This document shows, one piece after another, positions 40,920 through 49,370 of a DNA stretch of 64,000 nucleotides (positions within the stretch are counted from its first letter, which is position 1; each line of letters opens with the position of its first letter). This DNA is from CAZNPW01 sp964575185 (GTDB taxonomy: Bacteria > Pseudomonadota > Alphaproteobacteria > Rhodobacterales > Rhodobacteraceae), in assembly GCA_964575185.1 (NCBI GenBank), contig CAZNPW010000009.1, positions 9,322 to 73,321 on the forward strand, given 5' to 3'. The notes beneath the pieces are model-generated. The model had not been told where the DNA came from, made no database searches, and was given only the letters and a program-made list of their open reading frames with translations. A program made the translations under genes and the position numbers.

Positions 40920-43213
40920 GCCTCGATCCGCACCGGCGTGCCCTTGTAGGCCGGCGTCTTCGACATCTCGTCGTGCAGGCCCATCGGCACCAGCGGGTTC
41001 GTCTCGGGATAGTAGGCGGCGACGCAACCGTCGGGCAGGTCGTAGGGCGTGACCGCGAGCCCCGGGACGGCGCGCCGGTGGCCGTCGTCGTGGGCGCAGA
41101 CCAGCGTCACGCGCTGGCCCGCCGTCAGGCCCGCCCGCGCCACCTCCTCGGGGTTCATCAGCACGATCATCCGGTCGCCCTTCAACCCGCGCAGCCGGTC
41201 CGACATGCCGTAGACCGTGGTGTTGAACTGGTCGTTAGACCGCAGCGTCACCAGCGTATACTCGCCCTGTGCCAGCGGCCGCCCGAGGCCCGACAGCGAC
41301 GGCGGCACGGTCATCTCCGCCCGGCCCGACTCGGTCTTCCATTGCCGCTCGCGCGCGGCGTTGCCCTTGTAGAACCCGCCGGGCTGCAGGAACCGCGCGT
41401 TGAAGTCCCTGAACTCCGCGGGCCAGGTCTCGGCGATCAGGTCGCGCACCTTGGCGTAGTCGGCGACCCAGGCGTCCCACGTCACGCGCGGGTTCGCGGC
41501 GAGCGTCGCCTTGGCGATCCCCGCGACGATCGCGGGCTCGGACCGCAGCGTCGGGGCGGCGGGCCTGCGCCGCCCGACCGAGCCGTGGATGTGGCTCAGC
41601 GAATCCTCCATCGACACCGCCTGCGGCCCGGTGGCCTGCACGTCCTCCTCGGACCGCACGAGGCAGGGCAGCAGCCACGTCGCCTGCCCCGGCAACAGGT
41701 GCGAGCGGTTCAGCTTGGTCGCCACCTGCACGTTCAGCGCCAGGTTCTGCCACGCGGGATCGGTCCGCCCGATGTCGGGCAGGGCCCGCGCGAAGTTCCC
41801 GCCCAGTGACAGGAAGCCCTTCACGCGCCCGTCCACCAGCCCCTCGCCGACCTCCACCGCGGTCATCCCCGTCTCGCGCGGCGCGGTGAAGCCGAACATC
41901 GCCTCGAGCCGGTCCAGCGGCACGAGCTCGGGCTTCTCCGAGATCCCGACGGTGCGCTGGCCCTGCACGTTGGAATGGCCGCGCACCGGGCTGATCCCGG
42001 TCCCCGGCCGCCCGATGTTGCCCCGAAGAAGGAGGAGGTTGACCAGCATCCCCAGCGTCTGCCCGCCGTGGACGTGCTGCGTCAGGCCCATGCCGTAGAT
42101 GCCGATGACGGCCTTCGCCCGCGCATACTGCGCCGCCACCGCCGACAGCGCGCGGTAGGGCAGGCCCGATTCGCGCGTGATGTCCTCCCACGCCGTCGCG
42201 CGGGCGAAGGCCTCGAGCTCGGCAAAGCCCGTCGTGTGGGCGTCGATGAAGGCGCGGTCGATCACGCCCCCGCCCTGGTCCGCGTCGATCTCGATCACCC
42301 GCTTGACGAGGCCGGTCAGCGCGGCCAGGTCGCCGCCCGGGCGCACCTGCAGGTAGGTATCCGAAATCTCGGTCGCCCGCCCCGTCGCCATCTGCAGCGG
42401 GTTCTGCGGGTTGGTGAAGCGCACCAGCCCCGCCTCGCGCACCGGGTTGAAGGTCACGATCCGGCAGCCGCGCTGCGCCGCCTTCTGCAGCGGGTGCAGG
42501 AAGCGCGGGCTGTTCGACCCGGTGTTCTGGCCGAAGAACAGAAGCATGTCGCAGGTGTCGAAATCGTCGAGCACGCAGGTCCCGACCGGCGCTCCGATCA
42601 CCTTCTTCAGCGCCACGCTGGTCGTCTCGTGGCACATGTTGGACGAATCGGGCAGGTTGTTGTGCCCGTACAGCCGCGCGAAAAGCTGCCACAGGTAGGA
42701 CGTCTCCAGCGACGCCCGGCCCGAGGTGTAGAACACCACCGACTTGGGATCGAGCCGGCGCAGCTCCGCCCCGATGCCCGCGAAGGCCGCATCCCAGGTC
42801 GTTGCGACATAGCGGTCGGTCGCGGGGTCGTGGCGCATCGGGTGGGTCAGCCGGCCCAGCATCTCGAGGTCGTGGTCGGGCCGCATGCGCAACTCGGCCA
42901 GGGTGTTGCGGCCCAGCACGTCCGGCCCGCAGCGCGCCGTCGTCAGGTCCCAGATCGTGGCCTTGGCCCCGTTCTCGCAGAACTCGAACGGATGCGGGTC
43001 CTTCGGCTTGGCCCAGGCGCAGGAGGTGCACATGTGCCCGCCCGCCTTGTTCTGCACCCGCAGCGTGTCGGCCACCGCCGGATCGGGCCGCGCCGCCGCC
43101 GTGACGGCGGCGATCCCCCCCAGCGACCCCCAGCCGCCGGCACCGCTGGCGTAGTGTGGCGTGTCGGGCCGCTGGTCGAGCACATCGCGCGGGCCGGTGT
43201 CGTCGTGCTGCAT
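40916..43213 (-). CDS. FdhF/YdeP family molybdopterin oxidoreductase
   Basis: A 765-residue molybdoenzyme. Near the N-terminus CTSCAW (C62, C65) and HPFEFCENG (C79) form an incomplete Fe-S-like cysteine set, typical of YdeP. Molybdopterin-binding segments include YTSGRASLETSYLWQLFARL, DSSNMCHETTSVALKKVIGA, LLFFGQNTGSNSPRFLHPL, GGNFARALPD and the C-terminal LRSNDQFNTTVYGMSDRLRG. No Tat signal is seen, so it is cytoplasmic. E. coli YdeP is linked to acid resistance; the reaction is unknown. An exact EcfG promoter stands 29 bases upstream, which suggests a stress role here too. Confidence 0.88.
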   Translation of the reverse strand: MQHDDTGPRDVLDQRPDTPHYASGAGGWGSLGGIAAVTAAARPDPAVADTLRVQNKAGGHMCTSCAWAKPKDPHPFEFCENGAKATIWDLTTARCGPDVLGRNTLAELRMRPDHDLEMLGRLTHPMRHDPATDRYVATTWDAAFAGIGAELRRLDPKSVVFYTSGRASLETSYLWQLFARLYGHNNLPDSSNMCHETTSVALKKVIGAPVGTCVLDDFDTCDMLLFFGQNTGSNSPRFLHPLQKAAQRGCRIVTFNPVREAGLVRFTNPQNPLQMATGRATEISDTYLQVRPGGDLAALTGLVKRVIEIDADQGGGVIDRAFIDAHTTGFAELEAFARATAWEDITRESGLPYRALSAVAAQYARAKAVIGIYGMGLTQHVHGGQTLGMLVNLLLLRGNIGRPGTGISPVRGHSNVQGQRTVGISEKPELVPLDRLEAMFGFTAPRETGMTAVEVGEGLVDGRVKGFLSLGGNFARALPDIGRTDPAWQNLALNVQVATKLNRSHLLPGQATWLLPCLVRSEEDVQATGPQAVSMEDSLSHIHGSVGRRRPAAPTLRSEPAIVAGIAKATLAANPRVTWDAWVADYAKVRDLIAETWPAEFRDFNARFLQPGGFYKGNAARERQWKTESGRAEMTVPPSLSGLGRPLAQGEYTLVTLRSNDQFNTTVYGMSDRLRGLKGDRMIVLMNPEEVARAGLTAGQRVTLVCAHDDGHRRAVPGLAVTPYDLPDGCVAAYYPETNPLVPMGLHDEMSKTPAYKGTPVRIEA

Positions 43214-43241
43214 GGTCCGGCCCCTTCGCTGCGTTCAGGGG

Positions 43242-43266
43242 AACGCGGGCCGGAAGCGGGGGTTCC
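43242..43266 (-). promoter_or_regulatory. EcfG-type promoter of the YdeP-like gene
   Basis: On the minus strand GGAAC (43266-43262), 16 bases, CGTT (43245-43242). An exact match, 29 bases upstream of the start codon at 43213, in the short gap before the TSUP gene. Confidence 0.75.
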
Positions 43267-43289
43267 GGTAACCGTGCGGCACCGCGGAC

Positions 43290-44120
43290 CTACCCCAGCA
43301 GGTCCGCCGCCATCCGCAGCGAGGTCAGCCCCAGGAACACGCCGAAGCAGATCCGCAGCGCGCGCATCGGGATCGCATGCGCGATGCGCGCGCCGACCTT
43401 CGCGAAGACCATGGTGAAGGGCACGATCAGCACCAGCGCGGGCAGGTTGACGTAGCCCAGCGACAGCGGCGGGCGGTCCTCCACCCCCAGCCCGGCCACG
43501 ATGTAGATCGCCGTCGCGGGCAGCCCGATCACCAGCCCCAGCGCGGCCGAGGTGCCCACCGCGCGCCGGATGTCGTAGCCGAGAAAGCTCAGCACCGGCA
43601 CGCAGACGGTGCCCCCGCCGATCCCCATCAGCGCCGAGATGCCGCCCGCGGCCACCCCCGTCGCGGCCCAGGCGGCGGGCGGGGCCTGCCGCGGTTCCGG
43701 CGGCGCGGGCTTGCGCGACAGCAGCATGTTGACCGCCACCACCGCCGCCACCGCCGCGAAGACCGCGACCATCAGCCGCCCGTCCACCACCGCGCCCAGG
43801 AGCGACCCGCCGATCACCCCCGCCACCACCCAGGGCGTCCAGCGCCGCAAGAGTGCCATGTCCACCGCCCCCTGCGCATGGTGCGCCCGCGCCGAGGACA
43901 CCGCCGTGAAGATGATCGTGGCGAGCGACGTCGCGACCGCCACCTGCATCGCCACCTCGTCGGCCATGTCGACCTCGGACAGCGCGAGATAGAGCGCAGG
44001 CACGATCACGATCCCCCCGCCCACCCCCAGCAGCCCCGCGAGCAGCCCGCCGCCGATCCCCGCGGCGATGCCGATGGCGGCCAGGATCGCCAGCGTCTCG
44101 ACCGGGATACCCGGGATCAC
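43290..44120 (-). CDS. TSUP (TauE/SafE) family transporter
   Basis: A 276-residue polytopic permease. LAGLLGVGGGIVIVPALYLA and the repeated half GGISALMGIGGGTVCVPVLS are the two TauE/SafE glycine motifs. These proteins move sulfonates, sulfite or small organic acids. GTG at 44120 overlaps the stop of the HbpS-like gene (GTGA). It is the last gene of an eleven-gene operon, so it may export a product or sulfur-containing waste of that pathway. Substrate unknown. Confidence 0.85.
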   Translation of the reverse strand: MIPGIPVETLAILAAIGIAAGIGGGLLAGLLGVGGGIVIVPALYLALSEVDMADEVAMQVAVATSLATIIFTAVSSARAHHAQGAVDMALLRRWTPWVVAGVIGGSLLGAVVDGRLMVAVFAAVAAVVAVNMLLSRKPAPPEPRQAPPAAWAATGVAAGGISALMGIGGGTVCVPVLSFLGYDIRRAVGTSAALGLVIGLPATAIYIVAGLGVEDRPPLSLGYVNLPALVLIVPFTMVFAKVGARIAHAIPMRALRICFGVFLGLTSLRMAADLLG

Positions 44121-44557
44121 GGCGCGGTCCAGGCCAGCCGCGGGCTGGCGGCAAAGGCCGCTTCGGCGCAGGCGCGGTCGACCGCCCCCGGCCCCGAGGA
44201 CACCCCGATCCCGCCCGCGAGCGTGCCGTCGACGTAGATCGGCAGCCCGCCCTCCAGCCCCGTCTGCGCCCCGCCGCAGGCCAGCGCGACGGCAAGGTCC
44301 GCGGGGTCCTCCGCCGTGGCGCTGCCGGTCGAGGCCGCGGTCCGCGCCTTGACCGCGCTGATCGCCAGCGCGTTCAGCCGTGCCCCGTCCATGCGCAGCT
44401 GCGCGACGGTCGTGCCGCCCGCATCGCAGACGGTGATGCACTGCGGCTGGCCCGCGGCACGCGCCGCCGCCTCGGCCAGGCCCAGCATCGCCAGCGCCGC
44501 CGCGTGCGAGAGGCGCGGCACCATCTGCGCCACGAGGTCGGGGGCAAGGGCGGTCAT
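44117..44557 (-). CDS. GlcG/HbpS family haem-degrading-like protein
   Basis: A 146-residue protein of the GlcG/HbpS (DUF336) family. ITVCDAGGTTVAQLRMDGAR and ALACGGAQTGLEGGLPIYVD followed by GGIGVSSG are the family blocks. Members bind haem or cobalamin, or act in small-molecule catabolism, and are often encoded with dehydrogenases. The role in this operon is unclear. It starts 12 bases after the permease stop. Confidence 0.82.
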   Translation of the reverse strand: MTALAPDLVAQMVPRLSHAAALAMLGLAEAAARAAGQPQCITVCDAGGTTVAQLRMDGARLNALAISAVKARTAASTGSATAEDPADLAVALACGGAQTGLEGGLPIYVDGTLAGGIGVSSGPGAVDRACAEAAFAASPRLAWTAP

Positions 44558-44569
44558 GGGGGTCCTTTC

Positions 44570-45229
44570 CTAGCGCGACCCGCTGGCCAGCCGCGCCTCG
44601 ACCCGGTCGGCGAGCCGCGCGACGGGCCAGATGATGATGAAGTAGATCAGCGCGATGGCCGTCAGGAACTCCAGATACCGGAAGGTCTGCGCGCCCAGGA
44701 CATAGGCCTGCAGGGCGAGATCGGCCACACCGATGGTGGCGAGCAGCGTCGTGCCCTTCAGCACCTCGGTCAAGAGGTTGACGAAGGGCGGCGTGGCCAC
44801 CTGCGCCGCCTGCGGGATGACGATGCGGCTCCAGACGATCCGCCGCGGCAGCGCCAGCGCCGCCGCCGCCTCCCACTGGCCCTTCGCGACCGACTGGATG
44901 CCGGCGCGGAAGATCTCCGCCAGATAGGCCCCGGCGACCAGGCCGAGCGCGAGCGAGCCCGACAGGAGCCCCGGCACCTGCAGCCCGGTCAGGGGCGGCA
45001 GGCTGTAGAAGAACCAGAAGATCAGCACCGCTTCGGGGATCACCCGCAGCACGACGATGGCCCCCTGCGCGACGCTGCCGCCCCAGCCGCCGCGCAGCCG
45101 CAGCGCGCAGAGGCCCGCGCCGACCGGCAGGCCGATCGCCAGCGCGATGACGAAGGACTGCAGCGTCACCCACGCGCCCGCGGCCAGCGGGCCGAGGTTG
45201 CGCGTGACGATGTCGATCTGGAACTCCAT
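44570..45229 (-). CDS. Polar amino acid ABC transporter permease (second subunit)
   Basis: A 219-residue HisM/GlnP-type permease. WVTLQSFVIALAIGLPVGAG is the first helix, AYLAEIFRAGIQSVAKGQWE the EAA-type motif of this family and LPRRIVWSRIVIPQAAQVAT the loop to the ATPase. It pairs with the adjacent permease. No ATPase gene for this system is in the window, so it must be supplied from elsewhere. The start overlaps the partner stop by one base. Confidence 0.92.
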   Translation of the reverse strand: MEFQIDIVTRNLGPLAAGAWVTLQSFVIALAIGLPVGAGLCALRLRGGWGGSVAQGAIVVLRVIPEAVLIFWFFYSLPPLTGLQVPGLLSGSLALGLVAGAYLAEIFRAGIQSVAKGQWEAAAALALPRRIVWSRIVIPQAAQVATPPFVNLLTEVLKGTTLLATIGVADLALQAYVLGAQTFRYLEFLTAIALIYFIIIWPVARLADRVEARLASGSR

Positions 45230-45936
45230 CAGGGCACCTCCGCGGCGGGACGCGCCAGCCGCCGGGCCTGCGCCGCCGCGCCGTAGCGGCGTTCGACCAG
45301 CACCGCGATGCCCGCCAGCACCAGGCCGATCAGCAGGTAGACGAAGGCCACCGCCGTGAAGACCTCGAACGGCCGGAAGACGAAGGTGTTCACCCGCGCC
45401 GCCGCCTTGGTCAGGTCGACGACCGCGATGATCCCCAGGATCGCCGTCAGCTTGAAGGTGCCGACGGCGGTGTTGGCCAGGGGCGGCAGCACCAGCGGCC
45501 AGACCTGCGGCAGCACCACCAGCCGGAAGATCGCGCCCCGCCGCAGGCCGAGCGCGCGCGCCGCCTCCCACTGCCCGCGCGGGATGGCCTGGATGCCCGA
45601 CCGCAGGATCTCCGCGACATAGGCGCCCACGTGCAGCGTCAGCGCGATCAGGCCGGACCAGGTCGCGGTCAGCGCGACGCCGGTCAGGACGGGCAGCGCG
45701 AAGTGGATCCACACCGCCTGCACCAGAAGCGGCGTGAAGCGCATCAGGTCGACGAAGCCGCGCGACAGCCAGCGCAGCGGCCAGGGGCCATAGAGCCGCG
45801 CCAGCGCCAGCGCCATCCCCAGCGGCACGGCCAGCACGAACCCCGCGACCGACAACAGCAGCGTCACCCGCAGCCCGGCCAGAAGCGCGGGCCAGTATTT
45901 CAGCACCCAGCCGAACTCGAGCGCCGTCACCTCCAT
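45229..45936 (-). CDS. Polar amino acid ABC transporter permease (first subunit)
   Basis: A 235-residue permease of the HisQ/GlnP type. LLAGLRVTLLLSVAGFVLAV, FVDLMRFTPLLVQAVWIHFA and AYVAEILRSGIQAIPRGQWE are the family features, and LGLRRGAIFRLVVLPQVWPL is the coupling loop. It overlaps the Gfo/Idh-like gene by 10 bases. With its partner and the downstream-encoded binding protein it imports an amino-acid-like compound. Confidence 0.92.
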   Translation of the reverse strand: MEVTALEFGWVLKYWPALLAGLRVTLLLSVAGFVLAVPLGMALALARLYGPWPLRWLSRGFVDLMRFTPLLVQAVWIHFALPVLTGVALTATWSGLIALTLHVGAYVAEILRSGIQAIPRGQWEAARALGLRRGAIFRLVVLPQVWPLVLPPLANTAVGTFKLTAILGIIAVVDLTKAAARVNTFVFRPFEVFTAVAFVYLLIGLVLAGIAVLVERRYGAAAQARRLARPAAEVP

Positions 45937-46775
45937 CGCGCGTCCGCCTCGGCACCGGCCGTCAGCCCGAGCGGCGCGACCGGGACCTCGTGCCCCGGGT
46001 GGCGCAGCGCCGCCGCGGCGGCAAGCGCCATGGCCAGGGCCGCCGCGGCCTCGCGCGGGCCGGGCAGGACGGCGGCACGCTCGCCGCGCAGCGCGGCGGC
46101 GACATCGGCCAGCGCGGCCTCGGGTCCGGGCAGGGCCGGCAGCGCCGCACCCTCCGGCCCCAACCGCAGCGGCGCGCCGTCGGTCGTGAAGATGAGCCCG
46201 CCCGCGTCAGCCGTGACCGACAGCGCGGGCCGCCCGGCGAGGTGCAGCAGCAGGTCGCAGGCCATCGCGCCCGGCCCGTCGATCCAGTGGCGCGGGCCGC
46301 TGCCCGGGGGCAGCCGCACCGCGCAGGGCGCGCCCGGCACCTGCGCCCGCCGCAGCGCCTGCACCTGCGCCGCCAGCCGGTGCCGCAGGTCGAGGAACAG
46401 CCGCCCCCGCGCCCGCCCGGCGGCGCCCAGGATCTCCGCCGCCTCCTCCGGGTCGCGCGCCAGCGGCGGGGTCATCAGCACATGCGCGCCCGCCCGCAGC
46501 GCCTGCCGCGCGATTCCGCCGCGCGCGCCCGGCCGGGTGGCGTCGATGACCAGATCGGGCCGCAGCGCCAGCGCCGGGGCGACATCTTCGGCCACCGGCA
46601 CCTCCACCCCGCAGGCCGCCAGCACCGCCGCGGCCGCCTCGGGGTCGGGGTCGCAGGCGGCCACCAGCTCCACGCCCGCGGCCGCCATCGCCCGCGCCCA
46701 GGCCCCGCGCCCGACGCCCGCCAGCACCGCGCGCAGCGGGGCCTCGGGGGCAGAGGCGGGGCGCGGGTCGGTCAC
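45927..46775 (-). CDS. Gfo/Idh/MocA-like oxidoreductase
   Basis: A 282-residue protein. An N-terminal Rossmann fold is suggested by LRAVLAGVGRGAWARAMAAA and VELVAACDPDPEAAAAVLA, with DLVIDATRPGARGGIARQAL and AHVLMTPPLARDPEEAAEIL matching the Gfo/Idh/MocA pattern, where the last normally reads EKP. That lysine is replaced (TPP), so a normal NAD(P)-dependent reaction is doubtful. The C-terminal domain contains RHWIDGPGAMACDLLLHLAG. It lies between the binding protein and the permeases, so it belongs to the same pathway. Confidence 0.75.
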   Translation of the reverse strand: MTDPRPASAPEAPLRAVLAGVGRGAWARAMAAAGVELVAACDPDPEAAAAVLAACGVEVPVAEDVAPALALRPDLVIDATRPGARGGIARQALRAGAHVLMTPPLARDPEEAAEILGAAGRARGRLFLDLRHRLAAQVQALRRAQVPGAPCAVRLPPGSGPRHWIDGPGAMACDLLLHLAGRPALSVTADAGGLIFTTDGAPLRLGPEGAALPALPGPEAALADVAAALRGERAAVLPGPREAAAALAMALAAAAALRHPGHEVPVAPLGLTAGAEADARWR

Positions 46776-46779
46776 GGCC

Positions 46780-47589
46780 CTACTGCGCCGCGATCTTGTC
46801 GAACCACTGGTTGCGCAGCGGCACCAGCGCGTCGTTGGCCACCCGGTCGCGGATGAACACGTTCAGGAAGCCGAGCAGATCCTGGTCGGCGTAGTTCACC
46901 GCGTAGGACAGCGACACCGGCTTCAGAAGGTTGTCCTCGCCGTTCAGAAGCTTCAGCTGCGCCGCCATGTCGGGGTTCTGCGCCGTCAGGACCCGCATGA
47001 AGCCCGGATCGACCATCACCGCGGTCGTCTGCCCCGACAGCACGGCGGTGAAGCCGACGCCCGCCTGATCGGTCGCGAGCTCGGTCACCGTGGCGTTCGG
47101 GAACAGCTCCTTCGGATACTGCGCCTCGACCGTGCCGACGACGCCCGCGAAGGACACGTCGGGGCTGTTCAGCGCCTCGAGCGAGCTGATCGGGCTGTCG
47201 GCCTTGACCGCGACGTGGAAGCCGTAGGTGTCGTAGGCGTCGGTGAAGGCCACCGACAGCGCCCGTTCGGGCGTGGCGAAGAGGTTGGCGAAGATCACGT
47301 CGTACTGGTCGGCCTCGAGCCCCGTGACCAGCGTGGCCCAGGTGCCCGGCACGATCTCGAGCTCCACGCCCATGATCTGCGCCACCTGGTTGGCGAGGTC
47401 GATGTTCATGCCGACCCACTCGCCGGTGGCGGGATCGGGATACTGGTAGGGCGGGCCTTCGGCGACGCCGATCCGCAGCGTGCCGCGGTCGCGGATTTCC
47501 TGGATGGCCTGGGCGCTGGCGGCGCTGGCGGCGATGGCGAGCGCGCTGGCGGCCAGCGCCGCGCGCCCGAGGGTGCGTAGGGTGATCAT
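46780..47589 (-). CDS. Amino acid ABC transporter substrate-binding protein
   Basis: A 269-residue periplasmic binding protein. The signal peptide is MITLRTLGRAALAASALAIA, cleaved near ASAQA. The mature part starts IQEIRDRGTLRIGVAEGPPY, typical of family 3 binding proteins, with MNIDLANQVAQIMGVELEIV and DVIFANLFATPERALSVAFT. Ligands of the family are polar amino acids and opines. ATG at 47589 overlaps the ammonia-lyase stop by three bases within ATGA. Confidence 0.93.
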   Translation of the reverse strand: MITLRTLGRAALAASALAIAASAASAQAIQEIRDRGTLRIGVAEGPPYQYPDPATGEWVGMNIDLANQVAQIMGVELEIVPGTWATLVTGLEADQYDVIFANLFATPERALSVAFTDAYDTYGFHVAVKADSPISSLEALNSPDVSFAGVVGTVEAQYPKELFPNATVTELATDQAGVGFTAVLSGQTTAVMVDPGFMRVLTAQNPDMAAQLKLLNGEDNLLKPVSLSYAVNYADQDLLGFLNVFIRDRVANDALVPLRNQWFDKIAAQ

Positions 47590-48845
47590 GGAACCTCCGG
47601 GGATGCGTGTTGCGGACCTGTCGCCCCGGTCCGGGTGGGGTCTTGCTTGGCGATGTCGTCGGGGTTCAGGCCGGTGACGGCGGCCCACAGCTCGGGCGCC
47701 GTCGCGCCCTCGCTGCCGATGCACAGGACGGTGGACCGCGGCGTCAGCCCCAGCGCGGCGCGCAGGTCGGGGCGGTTCGCCACCGCCAGCAGCCCGGCCA
47801 CCGGCGCGCAGCCCGATTCCCCGCTGACCAGGGCCGCGTCGCCCCAGCGGCCCTGCGCCAGGCCCGTCATGGTGTCGGACGCCGCGCGGTCGGGGATGGC
47901 CAGCGCCGCGTCGCAGACCGCACGCAGCACCGGCCAGGCGGCGGGAGAAACCTCGCCCGCCGACAGGCAGGCCATGAAGCTGTTGACGTCGCCCTCCAGC
48001 GCCACGGGGTGCCCGTCGCGCAGCGCGCGGAAGACGCAGTCGGCCACCAGCGGCTCCACCGCGACCATGCGCGGCCGGTCGGCCCCGCGCAGATGCGCCC
48101 AGCGGCCCGCGACGGCGGCGGCAAGGCCCCCGACCCCCGCCGGGATCAGCACATGGGTGGGGGCCGCGTCGAGCTGCGCCAGCGCCTCGTCCACGATCAG
48201 CGTGTAGCCCTGCATCACCCGGCGCGGCGCGGCATCCGACCCGCCGCCCGCGTTGGTGTCGGCGACCAGATGCCAGCCCTGTGCCGCCGCATCCCGCGCC
48301 ACCGCGCGGACCGAAGCGTCGTAGTCGCCCGGGCAGCGCACCATCGTCGCGCCGAAGGCGGCGATCGCGGCCTCGCGGTCGGAGCTGACGTTCTCGTGGA
48401 TGTAGATGCGGCAGGCGCAGCCGAACATCTGCGCCCCCCAGGCGACCGAGCGGCCGTGGTTGCCGTCGGTCGCGCAGGCGACCGTCACCGCCGCCACCCG
48501 GTCGCGGTGGCGACCGGCGGTCAGGTCGGCGGCGGTCAGCCGGGCGTCGCCCAGCACCTCGCGCAGCACGCCCAGCACGGCATAGGCCCCGCCCAGCGCC
48601 TTGAAGCTGCGCAGGTGGAACCTGTGCGCCTCGTCCTTGTAGAGCACGCGCCCCACCCCCGCCGCCGCCGCCACGCCCGGCAGGTCGATCACCGGCGTCG
48701 GCGCATAGCCCGGCCAGGCGGTGATCTCCTCCCGCGCCGCCTGCGCCTCGGCCTCGGGCAGCAGGGCCGCGGCCTCGGGCGGCAGGGTCGGCACGGCGGC
48801 GGCGTTCAGGGCCACGCGGGGCTGGTTAAGGGCGGCGGGCATCAT
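47586..48845 (-). CDS. Diaminopropionate ammonia-lyase family PLP enzyme
   Basis: A 419-residue fold-type II PLP enzyme. The Schiff-base lysine is K82 in FHLRSFKALGGAYAV, the substrate loop CATDGNHGRSVAWGAQMFGC and the phosphate loop IPAGVGGLAAAVAG are clear, and RRVMQGYTLIVDEAL matches the conserved MQGY of diaminopropionate ammonia-lyases. These convert 2,3-diaminopropionate to pyruvate and ammonia; related enzymes act on serine, threonine or hydroxyaspartate. The neighbouring amino-acid transporter suggests the substrate is imported. Identity of the natural substrate is inferred from family only. Confidence 0.85.
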   Translation of the reverse strand: MMPAALNQPRVALNAAAVPTLPPEAAALLPEAEAQAAREEITAWPGYAPTPVIDLPGVAAAAGVGRVLYKDEAHRFHLRSFKALGGAYAVLGVLREVLGDARLTAADLTAGRHRDRVAAVTVACATDGNHGRSVAWGAQMFGCACRIYIHENVSSDREAAIAAFGATMVRCPGDYDASVRAVARDAAAQGWHLVADTNAGGGSDAAPRRVMQGYTLIVDEALAQLDAAPTHVLIPAGVGGLAAAVAGRWAHLRGADRPRMVAVEPLVADCVFRALRDGHPVALEGDVNSFMACLSAGEVSPAAWPVLRAVCDAALAIPDRAASDTMTGLAQGRWGDAALVSGESGCAPVAGLLAVANRPDLRAALGLTPRSTVLCIGSEGATAPELWAAVTGLNPDDIAKQDPTRTGATGPQHASPEVP

Positions 48846-48851
48846 GGTCCT

Positions 48852-49370
48852 TCAGCGTTCGGGATGGCCGGGGTGCCACAGGCGGACCGCGGCCCCCGCC
48901 TCGTAGCCCTTGCCGTGCGGGTAGCTGACCAGCTCCATCTGCAGCCCCCAGGGGGCGCGGAAGTAGACCCAGTCCGACCCCGCGGCGGGGCCTCGGGCGA
49001 TATGCTCGGGGTCGTCGACCGCGATGCCGTGCGCGCGCAGATGCGCCACCGCCGGGCCGATCGCGTCGACATAGAGCGCGAGGTGGTGCCCGCCCGCCTG
49101 GTGGTTGCCGGGATGGCGGCCTCGCTCGTCGGCGGTGGCGTATTGGAAGACCTCGAGGTTCAGCCCCCGCCCAAGCCGGTAGAAGCGGTAGCGCGCGCTG
49201 TCCCCGGCCTTCGCGCCCAGCACGCGGGTCATCGTGTCCGCGTCGCCGATCGTGCCGCCGTCGAACACCATCACCGCGCCCAGCACGTCCACCAGGAACG
49301 CGTGCGCCTCGTCGAGGTCGGGGACCGTCAGCCCCAGATGCTCGCCGCCCTGCAGGCCCGGCAGGCTCAT
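48852..49370 (-). CDS. VOC (glyoxalase/bleomycin-resistance) superfamily protein
   Basis: A 172-residue protein with two beta-alpha-beta-beta-beta units. HLGLTVPDLDEAHAFLVDVL starts the first, and HHLALYVDAIGPAVAHLRAH the second, with candidate metal ligands at His in EHLGL, GHHLAL and Glu in QMELVSYP. Such proteins are dioxygenases, epimerases or lyases. Being ATGA-coupled to the E2-like gene and followed by an ammonia-lyase, it probably works on an intermediate of the same pathway. Confidence 0.85.
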   Translation of the reverse strand: MSLPGLQGGEHLGLTVPDLDEAHAFLVDVLGAVMVFDGGTIGDADTMTRVLGAKAGDSARYRFYRLGRGLNLEVFQYATADERGRHPGNHQAGGHHLALYVDAIGPAVAHLRAHGIAVDDPEHIARGPAAGSDWVYFRAPWGLQMELVSYPHGKGYEAGAAVRLWHPGHPER

